From Pedosphaera parvula Ellin514 (GTDB lineage Bacteria; Verrucomicrobiota; Verrucomicrobiia; Limisphaerales; Pedosphaeraceae), in the NCBI RefSeq assembly GCF_000172555.1, contig NZ_ABOX02000016.1, positions 1 through 64,000 of the forward strand: 64,000 nt of DNA, in the 5' to 3' direction. Shown in pieces: positions 51,948 through 62,100 of this stretch; position 1 is the stretch's first letter; each line of letters starts with the position of its first letter. A program made the position numbers and the translations under genes. The notes below the pieces were generated by a model. That model was given only the letters and a program-made list of their open reading frames with translations. It was not told where the DNA came from and ran no database searches.

Positions 51948-53204
51948 TCAGGAGGCAATGCGACGCACACCGGCAATCAAGCGATCCACTTCGCCTTCGG
52001 TAGTGTAGCAGGCACATCCGGCTCGCACCAAGCCTTCACGTGTATGACCGAGGCGTTCGAGCACATTGGTGGCATAGAAATTCCCATTGGAAGCGAACAC
52101 GCCATCCTGGGCCAACGCTCGCGCCACTTCTGCAGAAGGCTTCCCGGCAACGACGAATGAAACGGTCGGGGTGCGTGGCTGTCCGGGAGGTGGTCCGTAG
52201 CAGGTCACGCCTTTAATTTCACTTAACCCACTCCAAAGCCGCGCAAATAGAGCATCGCCTCGCGCGTGCAGTTCTGACATTGCCAGAACAAGCCGCTCCC
52301 GTCGCGTCGCACCTGAAGCCAGGGACGCCAAAAACTCCACGGCTGCACCGCCTCCAACAATGGCCTCGTGGTTCTGTGTTCCGGTTTCCATTCGTTCGGG
52401 AATTTCATTGGACGCCGGATCCAATTTGGGAACATCCAGCCAAGTCATCACTTCGGCGCGCGCATAAAGCACGCCGGCATGAGGTCCATAAAATTTGTAA
52501 GGGGAACAGGCCAGGAAATCACATTCCATGGCTTTCACATCAATCACACGATGAGCCGCAAAATGGACGGCATCCACAAAGCAAAGCGCGCCTTTGGCAT
52601 GAGCAAGCTGCGCAGCATTGCGAACCGATGAAATGGTTCCCAGCGCATTGGAGGCAGCCCCGATTGCCACAAGGCGCGTCTTCGACGTCACTGCACGCTC
52701 AAGCTCGCTCCACACCAGTTCACCGGTCTTCACATCGAACGGCACCGAGCGGATGGTCACACCACGCTCCTTCGCCAAAGCGCGCCACGGAGCCACGTTG
52801 GCTTGATGATCCAGTTCCGTCACGACGATCTCATCGCCCGGCCCCCACGCACGTCCCAAACCGCGGGCAACGTGAAAGGTGATGGTGGTCATGTTATTGC
52901 CGAAGGCAACTTCGCGCGGAGAGGCATTGAAGAAATCTGCGAAGGCTTCGCGCGCGTTTGCAAGTGCCGCGTCGGTTTCCGTGCTGGTGGGAAAATTCCA
53001 ATGAGTGTTCGCATTGTGGTGATAGAGATAATCCACCATGGCCTCCACTACGTCCTGCGGGACCTGTGTGCCACCCGGCCCGTCGAAATAGGCGACTGGC
53101 TTTCCATTATGCTCGCGCGTCAGTGCCGGGAACCGTGCACGAATGATCTCCGGAGCCGCCAACGCTGATGGGACAGATTGATTTCCAAAAACTGGGTTCT
53201 TCAT
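51948..53204 (-). CDS. Cysteine-desulfurase-like PLP enzyme (class V aminotransferase)
   Basis: 418 residues from MKNPVFGNQS; the start at 53222 is possible. YFDGPGGTQVPQDVVEAMVDY at the N-terminus, TELDHQANVAPWRALAKERGV (PLP-stacking His), CFVDAVHFAAHRVIDVKAME (Asp/His) and the lysine in DFLACSPYKFYGPHAGVLY mark the class V fold. It lacks the typical cysteine-loop of IscS. It matches the 'cysteine desulfurase-like' subgroup (SufS-related). Convergent with dprA by 3 nt. Activity could be cysteine desulfuration or a related beta-elimination. Confidence 0.9.
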   Translation of the reverse strand: MKNPVFGNQSVPSALAAPEIIRARFPALTREHNGKPVAYFDGPGGTQVPQDVVEAMVDYLYHHNANTHWNFPTSTETDAALANAREAFADFFNASPREVAFGNNMTTITFHVARGLGRAWGPGDEIVVTELDHQANVAPWRALAKERGVTIRSVPFDVKTGELVWSELERAVTSKTRLVAIGAASNALGTISSVRNAAQLAHAKGALCFVDAVHFAAHRVIDVKAMECDFLACSPYKFYGPHAGVLYARAEVMTWLDVPKLDPASNEIPERMETGTQNHEAIVGGGAAVEFLASLASGATRRERLVLAMSELHARGDALFARLWSGLSEIKGVTCYGPPPGQPRTPTVSFVVAGKPSAEVARALAQDGVFASNGNFYATNVLERLGHTREGLVRAGCACYTTEGEVDRLIAGVRRIAS

Positions 53205-53416
53205 AAATGAAAACGGGACCACTGAGATTGCCCTGGACAGCCAGATTTCAAAAGAAACTTCCTGACAGCACTGTTGATAAGGCTTTGATAATACCCGGCA
53301 GTGTCAAAGAGTCAACGGGAGACAGGATGCTTATCGGGGCAGACGCATTTAAATGGGTTCTGCCCCAAAATATTATCACAAAACGATTTCCCTCGACACG
53401 CAATCTCACCATTTTT

Positions 53417-53454
53417 AAACTACCCGCATTGCGAGTTTTCAATGCGGGTAGTTT
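53417..53454. terminator. 15-bp perfect hairpin
   Basis: AAACTACCCGCATTG and CAATGCGGGTAGTTT are exact reverse complements with an 8-nt spacer. The A/T ends of the stem give a T run on either strand within the stem, so it may work as a bidirectional terminator; no gene end is close on either side. A repetitive extragenic palindrome is the alternative. Confidence 0.5.
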
Positions 53455-53705
53455 ATGTTCTGCAGGTTTCGTCTAAAATATTTTGACTTTATTTACGTAT
53501 CTTGAGCGGTGGAACGTCAGGCGTGATGGGATTTCGGAATTGGCAATTTTGATTTCCGCTGGATGGCAGTCGCATTGAGCTGCGTCTGCTCTGGGATGCT
53601 TATTTGCCATCTGTCAGGGAGAGTTGCTGAATTCTTTTAAGCTTTTACACACCCTTTACAATTCTCTGCGGCTTTCCACATAAAGGCTTAACAGAGGTGG
53701 GCTTT

Positions 53706-53739
53706 ATTACTGGAGTGAATCATCAAACAATCCAGTAAT
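53706..53739 (+). promoter_or_regulatory. Inverted repeat abutting the YHYH gene start
   Basis: ATTACTGGA (53706-53714) and TCCAGTAAT (53731-53739) are perfect 9-bp reverse complements, ending 1 nt before ATG 53741. As with the element at 24299-24350, a leader hairpin would cover the ribosome-binding region. Confidence 0.5.
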
Positions 53740-53740
53740 C

Positions 53741-55549
53741 ATGAATGCGAAACGCTATCCCTACTTGATGGCCGCCATTCTGTTCATCGCCGAATCCCTC
53801 CATGCCGATCCGCAACTGACTTCATGGCTCACGACTTACTCCGGCAGATATGCCCGGATCTCCGAGACCGATGCCCAACTTGCCACAGGCACTACTGAGA
53901 CAACCTGGAGCCGCAATTCCGTGAGCCAAAGCCTGCCCGCTTATTGCGGCATTCAAAATATCTATTCCTCGTCCAACTGGGTTTATATCCGCACCACCGG
54001 TTTGGGCAGCCACCAGATGGGACCCTGGTACAATGATGCGACGCGCACGACGCTCTTCGTCAATGTCCCAGCCAACCAGAAGGTGCTCGTCCGCTTCCCG
54101 CGCACGCCGACGGTGCCTGCCACCAAGTCCACTGTAGGCGGCGAAATTGGTTACTTCGTGGATGGCGTGGATGCGTTTGATTCGCGCGATGCCGTTTCCT
54201 ACATCAACTCTACGGGCAGCGATGGTTCACCGCCGGGCGGCGGCGGCACAACCGGCGATGGCATCTGGAATCGCGACGCCTACGTGAACGAAACCATCAC
54301 CTTCGATCCGGCACTCGCGCATCAGCAAAACACCGGCGTCTATCATTATCACGCGAACCCCATCGCCACTCGTTATCTGGTAGGCGACCATGTGGATTAC
54401 AACACTGCCACCAAGACTTACACCGAGAGCACGAATGCGCCCACCAAACACTCGCCGATTGTGGGTTGGATGAAAGATGGTTTTCCTCTGTATGGCCCAT
54501 ACGGCTATTCCAATCCGACCAACCCGGCAAGCGGAGTGCGGCGCATGATCTCGGGATTTGTGCTGCGCAACGGACAATACGGCACCGCCAATCTCGCGGC
54601 CACCGGTCGCACGACCATTCCTGCGTGGGCAGCCCGCGCGGGAAATCGTTCATCCACTTTGTCTGCCACGGAATATGGTCCGGCAGTGAGCACTTCCTTC
54701 CCGCTGGGCCGTTACACGGAAGACAACGACTACCTTGGCGATCTGGGCAAAACGGTTGGAGTGGATTTTGATCTCAACGAATACAATTGCCGTTATTGTG
54801 TCACACCGGAATATCCGGGCGGCACTTACGCTTATTTCGTTTGCATCACCAGCAATGGGCTGCCGACCTATCCTTACAATGTTGGCAAACAATTTGTCGG
54901 CAGTCCGACTGGCACAGCGGTCACCAGCATCACCGAGACTGTGACCACCAATTTTATGGGCGGGGCGGACGCGGCGTTGCAACTCAGCAAACCGGTGGCC
55001 AGCAACAGCGTCGTGACATTGGTGTGGAGTGCAACGGAAGGCGGCACTTATCGCGTGGAGTCATCAACGAACCTCACTTCATGGACGACCAATGCTTCCA
55101 ACATCGCGGCCGTCCGCGACAGCGGAAACTACAGCGGCAGCAGTGCGGAGAGCGACAAGTTTTTCCGCGTCGCGCGCACTGCACTGGCGACTTACGATCC
55201 TGTCTCCGGCACGACTACCAATACGGGCGGCTCTGGCACGATCACCATGGCACCCACTTCGGGCAATCGTGGCTCCAGTTTGAGTATTGCCGCAGTAATC
55301 AGCTCCAGTGCAACACCACCCGTGCCACCGCAATCCGGCGCGCCAGTGCAAAGTTTCACGGTGGGCACACTCACTGTAACGGGTGCGACGTACACCTACA
55401 GCGGCGGACAGGGAATTGTGACTGGCACCCTCACGATACCGGCCGGCGCTGCGGCAGGTGGCCAGACCATTACCATCACCTTCTCGCCCCCACCCGGGCA
55501 GCAGAGCGGCCCGACTTATACCCAGGCCAACGGATTCACCATCAATTAA
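53741..55549 (+). CDS. Exported YHYH-domain protein, copy 1
   Basis: 602 residues with a signal peptide (PYLMAAILFIAESLHAD). The YHYH domain spans about residues 110-370: VYHYHANPIATRYLVGDHVDYN, KHSPIVGWMKDGFPLYGPYGYS, TEDNDYLGDLG and VDFDLNEYNCRYCVTPEYP. The DLNE.. and YHYH residues look like a metal site. Residues about 415-480 are the C-terminal module VTLVWSATEGGTYRVESSTNL..W..N....FFRVART shared with its neighbour, followed by a Ser/Gly/Thr-rich extension and a beta-domain (FTVGTLTVTGATYTYSGGQ). YHYH proteins are of unknown function. Homologous to the next gene, so a tandem duplication. Confidence 0.85.
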   Translation: MNAKRYPYLMAAILFIAESLHADPQLTSWLTTYSGRYARISETDAQLATGTTETTWSRNSVSQSLPAYCGIQNIYSSSNWVYIRTTGLGSHQMGPWYNDATRTTLFVNVPANQKVLVRFPRTPTVPATKSTVGGEIGYFVDGVDAFDSRDAVSYINSTGSDGSPPGGGGTTGDGIWNRDAYVNETITFDPALAHQQNTGVYHYHANPIATRYLVGDHVDYNTATKTYTESTNAPTKHSPIVGWMKDGFPLYGPYGYSNPTNPASGVRRMISGFVLRNGQYGTANLAATGRTTIPAWAARAGNRSSTLSATEYGPAVSTSFPLGRYTEDNDYLGDLGKTVGVDFDLNEYNCRYCVTPEYPGGTYAYFVCITSNGLPTYPYNVGKQFVGSPTGTAVTSITETVTTNFMGGADAALQLSKPVASNSVVTLVWSATEGGTYRVESSTNLTSWTTNASNIAAVRDSGNYSGSSAESDKFFRVARTALATYDPVSGTTTNTGGSGTITMAPTSGNRGSSLSIAAVISSSATPPVPPQSGAPVQSFTVGTLTVTGATYTYSGGQGIVTGTLTIPAGAAAGGQTITITFSPPPGQQSGPTYTQANGFTIN

Positions 55550-55651
55550 TGAGTGCCACCCAACCATTTGTCTCGTGTGAGACAACGGCGACTCGAGGCG
55601 TAACGTGTGTCACTTCGAGTCGCTGTCCACTTTATATTTCGAAATTCAACC

Positions 55652-55657
55652 AGGAGG
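55652..55657 (+). promoter_or_regulatory. Strong Shine-Dalgarno deciding the YHYH copy 2 start
   Basis: AGGAGG lies 7 nt before the ATG at 55665 and only 1 nt before an ATG at 55659, so the 55665 start is chosen. Strong Shine-Dalgarno sites are rare in this window. Confidence 0.75.
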
Positions 55658-55664
55658 CATGCCC

Positions 55665-57098
55665 ATGAAAACAACTATCAAAATGTTCGTGGCTACAATT
55701 CTCATCGCGGTCAACTCAGACGCCGCTGATCCCCAGATCGATTCGTGGTTCACCCAAAACTCAGGCAAATATGCGCGCATTTATGCCACCTCCGCCGATG
55801 AAACCTCAGGCAATGCCATTACCACCTGGAGCCGTGGTTCAGGGACACAATCCCTGCCAGTCTATGCCGGCGTGCGGGAAGTCTCCTATTCAGCAAATTG
55901 GGTTTACATTCGCAGCAGCGGCCTGGCCAGTTATGTAATGGGTCCGTGGTACCTCAATGCTGCGAAGACCCAGCTTTTTCCGAACTACCCCGCCAATGCG
56001 AAGGTGCTTTATCGCATTCCGCGCAGCCCGGTCGTGCCCGCCAGCAAAACCCTAACGGGCCTGGGTGCGGTGGGATATTTCGTGAATGGCGTCGCCTTGT
56101 TTGACAATCGTGACGCGTTTTATTGGAACGGCAGCAGTGAAGTGCAAGGCACCGGGCTTTGGAATCGCGATGCTTACGTGAATGAAAGCGTTACGTTTGA
56201 TGCCGCGCTCGCGCACCAGGCTGGCGCGGCCCACCATTACCACGCCAATCCCATCGCACTGCGTTATCAACTGGGCGATCATGTGGATTATAATGCCAAC
56301 AACAACCGTTACACGGAGAGTGCCGGTGCGCCGACCAAACATTCTCCCATCGTCGCCTGGGTTCGGGACGGCTTTCCTATTTATGGGCCGGATGGCTATT
56401 CCAACCCCACGAATCCAGCCAGCGGCGTGCGCCGGATGGTTTCCGGTTTCGTGATTCGTGACGGCCAGAACGGCACGGCCAATCTTGCCACAACCGGACG
56501 CACCAATCTTCCCGCCTGGGCGGCGCGCGAATACAACCGCTCAGCCACACTCGCCGCCAGTGAATACGGTCCGAATGTCAGCACGACCTATCCGCTAGGA
56601 CGTTATATCGAGGACAATGAATACTTGGGCGACCTCGGCAAAACCCTGGGCGTGGACTTTGATCTCAATGAATACAATTGTCGCTATTGTGTGACACCGG
56701 AATTTCCCAATGGCACCTACGCCTACTTCGTGACCATCACCACGACTGGCGCGCCAGCCTTCCCGTACAATCTCGGTCGCAGTTTCTATGGCGATCCCAC
56801 CGGCAACACCGTTACCAGCATCACCGAGGCGGTGACGACCAACTTCGTCGGTGGCGTCAATGCGGCGTTGCAGCTTAACCCGCCAATCGTGACGAACAAC
56901 ACGGTGACACTCGTCTGGAGCGCAACCGAAGGCGGGACCTACCGGGTGGAATCCAGCGGCAATTTGACTGGGTGGGCTACAAACGCCACCGGGGTTGCAG
57001 CAACTTTCAATCGCGGCACCATTTCCACACCCGCCACACCGACCAATCAGTTCTTCCGCGTGACCCGCACAGCAATTGCTTCGTATGATTCGAACTAG
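55665..57098 (+). CDS. Exported YHYH-domain protein, copy 2
   Basis: 477 residues from MKTTIKMFVATILIAV with a signal peptide cleaved near NSDAAD. It aligns over its length with the upstream gene (HHYHANPIALRYQLGDHVDYN, KHSPIVAWVRDGFPIYGPDG, DFDLNEYNCRYCVTPEFP) and ends with the same VTLVWSATEGGTYRVESSGNL..W..N....FFRVTRTA module, but lacks the extra C-terminal domain of copy 1. The two may act as a pair or be a recent duplication that has diverged. Confidence 0.85.
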   Translation: MKTTIKMFVATILIAVNSDAADPQIDSWFTQNSGKYARIYATSADETSGNAITTWSRGSGTQSLPVYAGVREVSYSANWVYIRSSGLASYVMGPWYLNAAKTQLFPNYPANAKVLYRIPRSPVVPASKTLTGLGAVGYFVNGVALFDNRDAFYWNGSSEVQGTGLWNRDAYVNESVTFDAALAHQAGAAHHYHANPIALRYQLGDHVDYNANNNRYTESAGAPTKHSPIVAWVRDGFPIYGPDGYSNPTNPASGVRRMVSGFVIRDGQNGTANLATTGRTNLPAWAAREYNRSATLAASEYGPNVSTTYPLGRYIEDNEYLGDLGKTLGVDFDLNEYNCRYCVTPEFPNGTYAYFVTITTTGAPAFPYNLGRSFYGDPTGNTVTSITEAVTTNFVGGVNAALQLNPPIVTNNTVTLVWSATEGGTYRVESSGNLTGWATNATGVAATFNRGTISTPATPTNQFFRVTRTAIASYDSN

Positions 57099-57453
57099 TT
57101 GATCCTTAAATTCATGCGAACGCTTATCGTTTGCCTTGGCGGTAACCCTTCATCCGGCTGCCGCCAAATTGGCTTCCTGCCACGCTTGATTACCGCCCTC
57201 TCTCGTGTAATAGTCATTTCAACCACCGCAAAGTAGCTCACCTGGAATCAAACGGTTTTGTTTGAGTTAAGCTGATTCCGGTTTGGCCATGCGGTCGTAA
57301 TTAATCTTTTCACGTTGGTTGCTTCAACATTTCCTGAAAGGCGGTTGCGGTGATTCTAAGGCCGCTTTGTCCTTCGCATAAATCGGTTGGCACGGCGATT
57401 GCTTTTGTACATTTGAGACTCACCTGTCCGCTTTACCCACAATAGGGAATTTT
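57099..57453 (+). other. Intergenic region before the RHS gene
   Basis: About 355 bases with no gene or notable hairpin seen. It likely carries the RHS promoter. Confidence 0.35.
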
Positions 57454-59124
57454 ATGGCAAAATATTGCTCTGAGACGATGCAGTTCGGCAAACCGGGACT
57501 TCGGTTGGCACTTGGCACAGCCTTCATCACATTCGCGATGAGCTTGTCCTGCTCCGCGGTGAATCTGCAACTGGGAGTCAATCCGCCCGGCGCTTTGGAT
57601 GGCTCATCCCCTTCCATCAACCTGACCTGGGATGCGTCACTGGACGGCGTTTACCTCGTGCAAAGCAAAACGAATTTGGAAAATGACGTTTGGAAGACGG
57701 AGGAGCCGGTTAAATCAAATGTCGGCCCCATCAAGTGGATGGCACCCGAAGCGCTGGAACGTTCCAAGTATTACCAGCTTGTCCTCCCACAACCGGAAAT
57801 TCTCAGTGTGGAGCCGGCCGTGGTTTCAACGAATGGCGGCACGCTTTATGTTATGGGGCAAATGCTGTCCACCAATGGCATGCTGCGGGTGGGCGGTTTG
57901 GTTCTGTCGCCCAATGTGCTTCAGCCGGGATCGGTTTACAGTTTCACCCTGCCACCACTCACCGAAGGGACCTACGATGTGGCATGGCTCGAAGGCGGAC
58001 AGGCCGTGGCAACCGCGTACAAACTTTTCTCCGTCACCGGGCAGCCCACTCCCGTGGGCGGGTCAACGGATCGCCTGCTCGAACCGCCGCAGGAACCGCC
58101 AGCCAGCCCGGGCAATCGCACTTACACAGCCGGTAGATTTGAGCTGGACACCATAACCGGGTCTGACATTCAAGAAGGCAAAAAGGGACTGAATGCAGTA
58201 AACGTCAAACTTGCCTCCCGCACCGCTGGCGGCGGTGGCGGCGACGGAAGTTTCGAGGATGATTTTGCCCTCTGGCCTCACATGCATCAACACAGTAATC
58301 AACGGTGGGCCGGCACTCATCATTTCAGCATGCGCGTTAAGGAGACTGGTCAATGGTGGTGTGCTGGAAGCCGGCAAAAAACCATTAATGATGACGTCGG
58401 CGAGATGAGGGAAGTCCCCATGCATCCGGCACATGTCGAATTCCCGAATCTGATGCTTTTCTCCGGTGAAGTGCAGTTGGAAATAGCCGACACGGTCATT
58501 CCCGGTCGCAGCCTGGACTTCGCCTGGGTGCGCACCTATCGATCACGAACCGGAACAAATACAGCCATGGGTAACGGCTGGGACTTTTCTTACAATCTAT
58601 CGATTCAACCGCTCGGTGGAGACATCCTGGTGCATGATGGGACCGGCCGTGACGACCGGTTTTTCGCGCAAACGAATGGAACCTATTCGGCCCCTGAATT
58701 TTTCTGCGAAGGCTCCTTTAGCAAGAACATTTTCATACTTACCTTCCCGGATACAGGAAAGTGGGTTTTCAATCCGCTCGACGGCTCAGGGCAGGCCGGA
58801 AAAATTTCCCAAATTGTAGACCGCAATGGGAACGCCCTGACATTCGGATATGATGGAAGCGGGCGATTGTTCACGGTAGTGGACGACTTGGGGCGCACCA
58901 ACACCATTGGCTATGACAAGAATGGTTTCATTCAAACGCTCACCGATTTCGCCGGCCGCGTGGTGACTTTCAACCATCACGGTTCATCAACCAGCTCCGA
59001 TCTCAAGGGACAGCTGCTCTCGGTCACTTCGCCGCCCGTTGTGGGCACGCCCAACGGCAATGATTTCCCGGACGGCAAAACCACAACCTATTCTTATTCG
59101 ACGACTCCACCGATGAAGCGCTAA
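57454..59124 (+). pseudogene. RHS-repeat protein, N-terminal part (frameshifted)
   Basis: 556 codons before an early stop. A signal peptide (LALGTAFITFAMSLSCSA) is followed by a beta-sandwich LTWDASLDGVYLVQSKTNL, the same verrucomicrobial module as in the YHYH proteins, then a linker, a DUF6531-like region (VIPGRSLDFAWVRTYRSRTG) and the first RHS repeats (DRNGNALTFGYDGSGRLFTVVD). At about 59104 the frame is lost: DGKTTTYSYS should read on as TDSTDEALNNNLLSITDGKQ, which is what the other frame encodes from 59103 onward. One base (a G of a GAC codon) appears missing. The rest continues at 59103-63545. Confidence 0.85.
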
Positions 59125-62100
59125 ATAATAATCTGCTCAGCATCACCGATGGCAAGCAGCAGACCTGGTTGCAGTTCGTCTACGCCACCAACACTGATCC
59201 CGCCAGCGTGGATTATGACGCGGTCGATTATGTGCAGCGCGGACCGTATCGCACCAAACTGCGCCGGTTTCCGCAAACACCAACCCCGTCAAATGATTTC
59301 GCAGTGGTGAAGTGCGTGGTGAACGATGGCGCCGGCAATGTGAGCGAGTGTTTCTTCGATTCGCGGAACCGTTGCGTTCGCCAGCTCGATTATACAGGCC
59401 GCGCGAATCCAGATCTGCCGACGACGGAGACGCAGAACCGCCCGACCGGCAAGCTGCGCCAGAGCGATCCGGACTTCTACGAAACACGCTGTGCGTGGAA
59501 CCGGGATTCCCTCTGCACTCGCATTACCTATCCCAACGGCGATGCAACCACGTGCACTTATGAGCAGGACTTTGATAAGAATGCCAGCGCGCGAAAGAAG
59601 GGTGATTTACGCATTGTGCGGGAACTCGCCTGCTGCACAGGTGCGGACACCGATGGTGATGGCGTGAATGATTTGACGGAGCGTGCCTGGCATTTCAGTT
59701 ATGACCCACGCTTTGGCTCGCCTGCGATCTGCGAGGGCAAAAAGCTTTACGTGGGCAATCTGCCTTTCTCGGCGACTGAATCCCGGTTTGCCTCCGGTCC
59801 GCGCCAGACCACTTCGCTGGATGGCATCCATACGGCCAGAGAAATGAAGCTCACTTCCGGCCAGCCAACCATCATTGATAATAAGAAAGGGCTTTTCCTT
59901 ACTGGTGTCATTGATCCCCGGGGAAATGCTTCGGCGGCGAATTATGATGCGCAGGGCAACCAGCTGCACTGTGAATCCACCGACCGCAAAGGTGGTGCGG
60001 TGGTTGCCTGCGACTTCAATTACAAAGAACATGGTAAACTGGCCGCCATTACCAATGCTCCGAATGGTGATGGCATTCGCCGGGTGGATACCTTCAATTA
60101 TTACGACAGCGGTCCGCAAGCCGGGTACCTGGCTGATTGGACAGTGGACTCTGCTGGGCCGACGGTCACCATCACCCGCTTCGAATATGATCCACAGGGC
60201 AACGTCACTCGCTGTGTGGACCCGCGCACCAATGATTGGTTGTTCACTTACAATGCGCTGGACCAGATGGTGCAATGCCAAACGCCGACGAATATTAACG
60301 CGCGTTGCGCCACGGATTATTTTTACGATACAGCTGACAATCTGGTGCAAACACGCATTGAAGTGCGTGACGATACAGACACCAAGCTTGGCACTTATTC
60401 CCGTTTCAAACATCCCGATCTCATGAAGCGTTGCCTGCGGGTGGAACAGGAAACCGACTCAAGTCATCTAGTCGCCGCTGAGTTCCAATACGATGCCAAT
60501 GACAATCTGGTGCTTTATCGTTCCCCGGAAGCGGTCAACGGCAATGACCCAAATAACGTGGTGAGCTACACGTATGACGAGCGCGACCTGCTATTCCAGG
60601 AAACACACGGGCCCGGACTTACCAACGGCACACTGTCAGAATTTTCGTACGACGCGGACGGTAATCGCCTCGTGGTCACTGTGCGGGATGCCTTCGGGAA
60701 TAATGCAGTGCCTGCGACGCGCGTTTTTGCCTATGATGGGTTTGGCCGACCGGTGCGGGTGACGGATCCCATGGGAAATACGATCACGAGAGCCTATGAC
60801 GGTAATGACAACCTGGTTTATGAGCGGTTCGACGGCGAATTAAACGATGTGGCCGGAAGCGCTTCCAACCGGCGACTTTCGGAGAAGCGATGCGTTTACG
60901 ATGGATTCGACCGTTGCGTCCGCACCAGTGAAGCTTTCTTTGACCCCATCACCGGCCTCGCTGTCGGCGACGGTATGGCGAGCACTACCATCAATTACGC
61001 GCCCAACGGCCTGGTCACCAGCACTGCCGATGATAATGATCACCATACGGCTTTTACTCACGATCGCCTCAATCGCCTCGTGACGATCACCGATCCAAAA
61101 AGCAATCTGGTAGTGTATGCCTACGACGCTTGCGGCAATGTCCTCAGCAGGCAGCAGGTGGACGTATCTGATTTGGGTGGTCCGGTCCAGACATTTGTCA
61201 GCTCGTTTGTCCTTGATGCGCTTAACCGCTGCATCGGTGACAGCGATAATGTTGGGAATACCAATCTTTATGCCTATGACTCACGCAACAACGTGGTGCG
61301 TTATGTGGATCATAATTATAATATGAGCCGGTGCAATTATGATGGGTTGAATCGTTGCACGCTGACCATTGCAGATCTGAATGGAGATGGTTTGCTTGAT
61401 TTGGCAACCGATGCGAGCTCCCTGCGCGTGTGGGATGACAACTCGAGGCTGGTGACGATGACGGATGCCAACGGGAATACCACACACTACGGCTATGACT
61501 CGCTTGATCGCCTGATGACAACCACGCATGCCGATCAGACTACAGAATCGCTGGTCTGGAGCCCACGGAGCAATCTGGCCTCACGAACGGATGCCAACGG
61601 CACCACGACGATCAGCACCTACGATCTGTTGGATCGCTGTCTTCAAAGGAACATCACACCCGCCAGCGGCGTGGCGGCAACCACGACCTTCGAGACGTTC
61701 CAGTACGATGGCCTCTCCCGTTGCGTGATGGCGAGCAACAATGTTTCAAGGCTCAACTTCGCCTACGACTCGCTCGGCAACTGCGTGAGCTCAGCACAGG
61801 ATGGTCTCCCGACAACCTGCACATTCGATGGCGTGGGCAATCGCCTCTCAATGGCTTATCCAGGCGGACGCATCTTTCTGTCCACTTACGACGCACTCGA
61901 TCGTGTGAGCAGTCTTTCCACAATTCCTTTCGCCGGAGGCGCACTCTCTGGGATTGCCACCTATGCTTATGATGGTCCGGACCGGCTTTCCACGATTTTG
62001 CGCACGAACGGGGTTAACACCCGCATTCGCTACGACGGTCTGCAGGGTCAGCCTAACTCTCCGGGCGACCTCGGTTGGCAACAGGTGGCGAGCATCAACC

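Larger units (their letters stand above)
53205..53740 (+). other. Intergenic region with a strong hairpin
   Basis: About 535 bases with no gene. It holds the 15-bp hairpin at 53417-53454 and the start-codon inverted repeat at 53706-53739. Promoters of the flanking divergent genes are expected. Confidence 0.4.
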
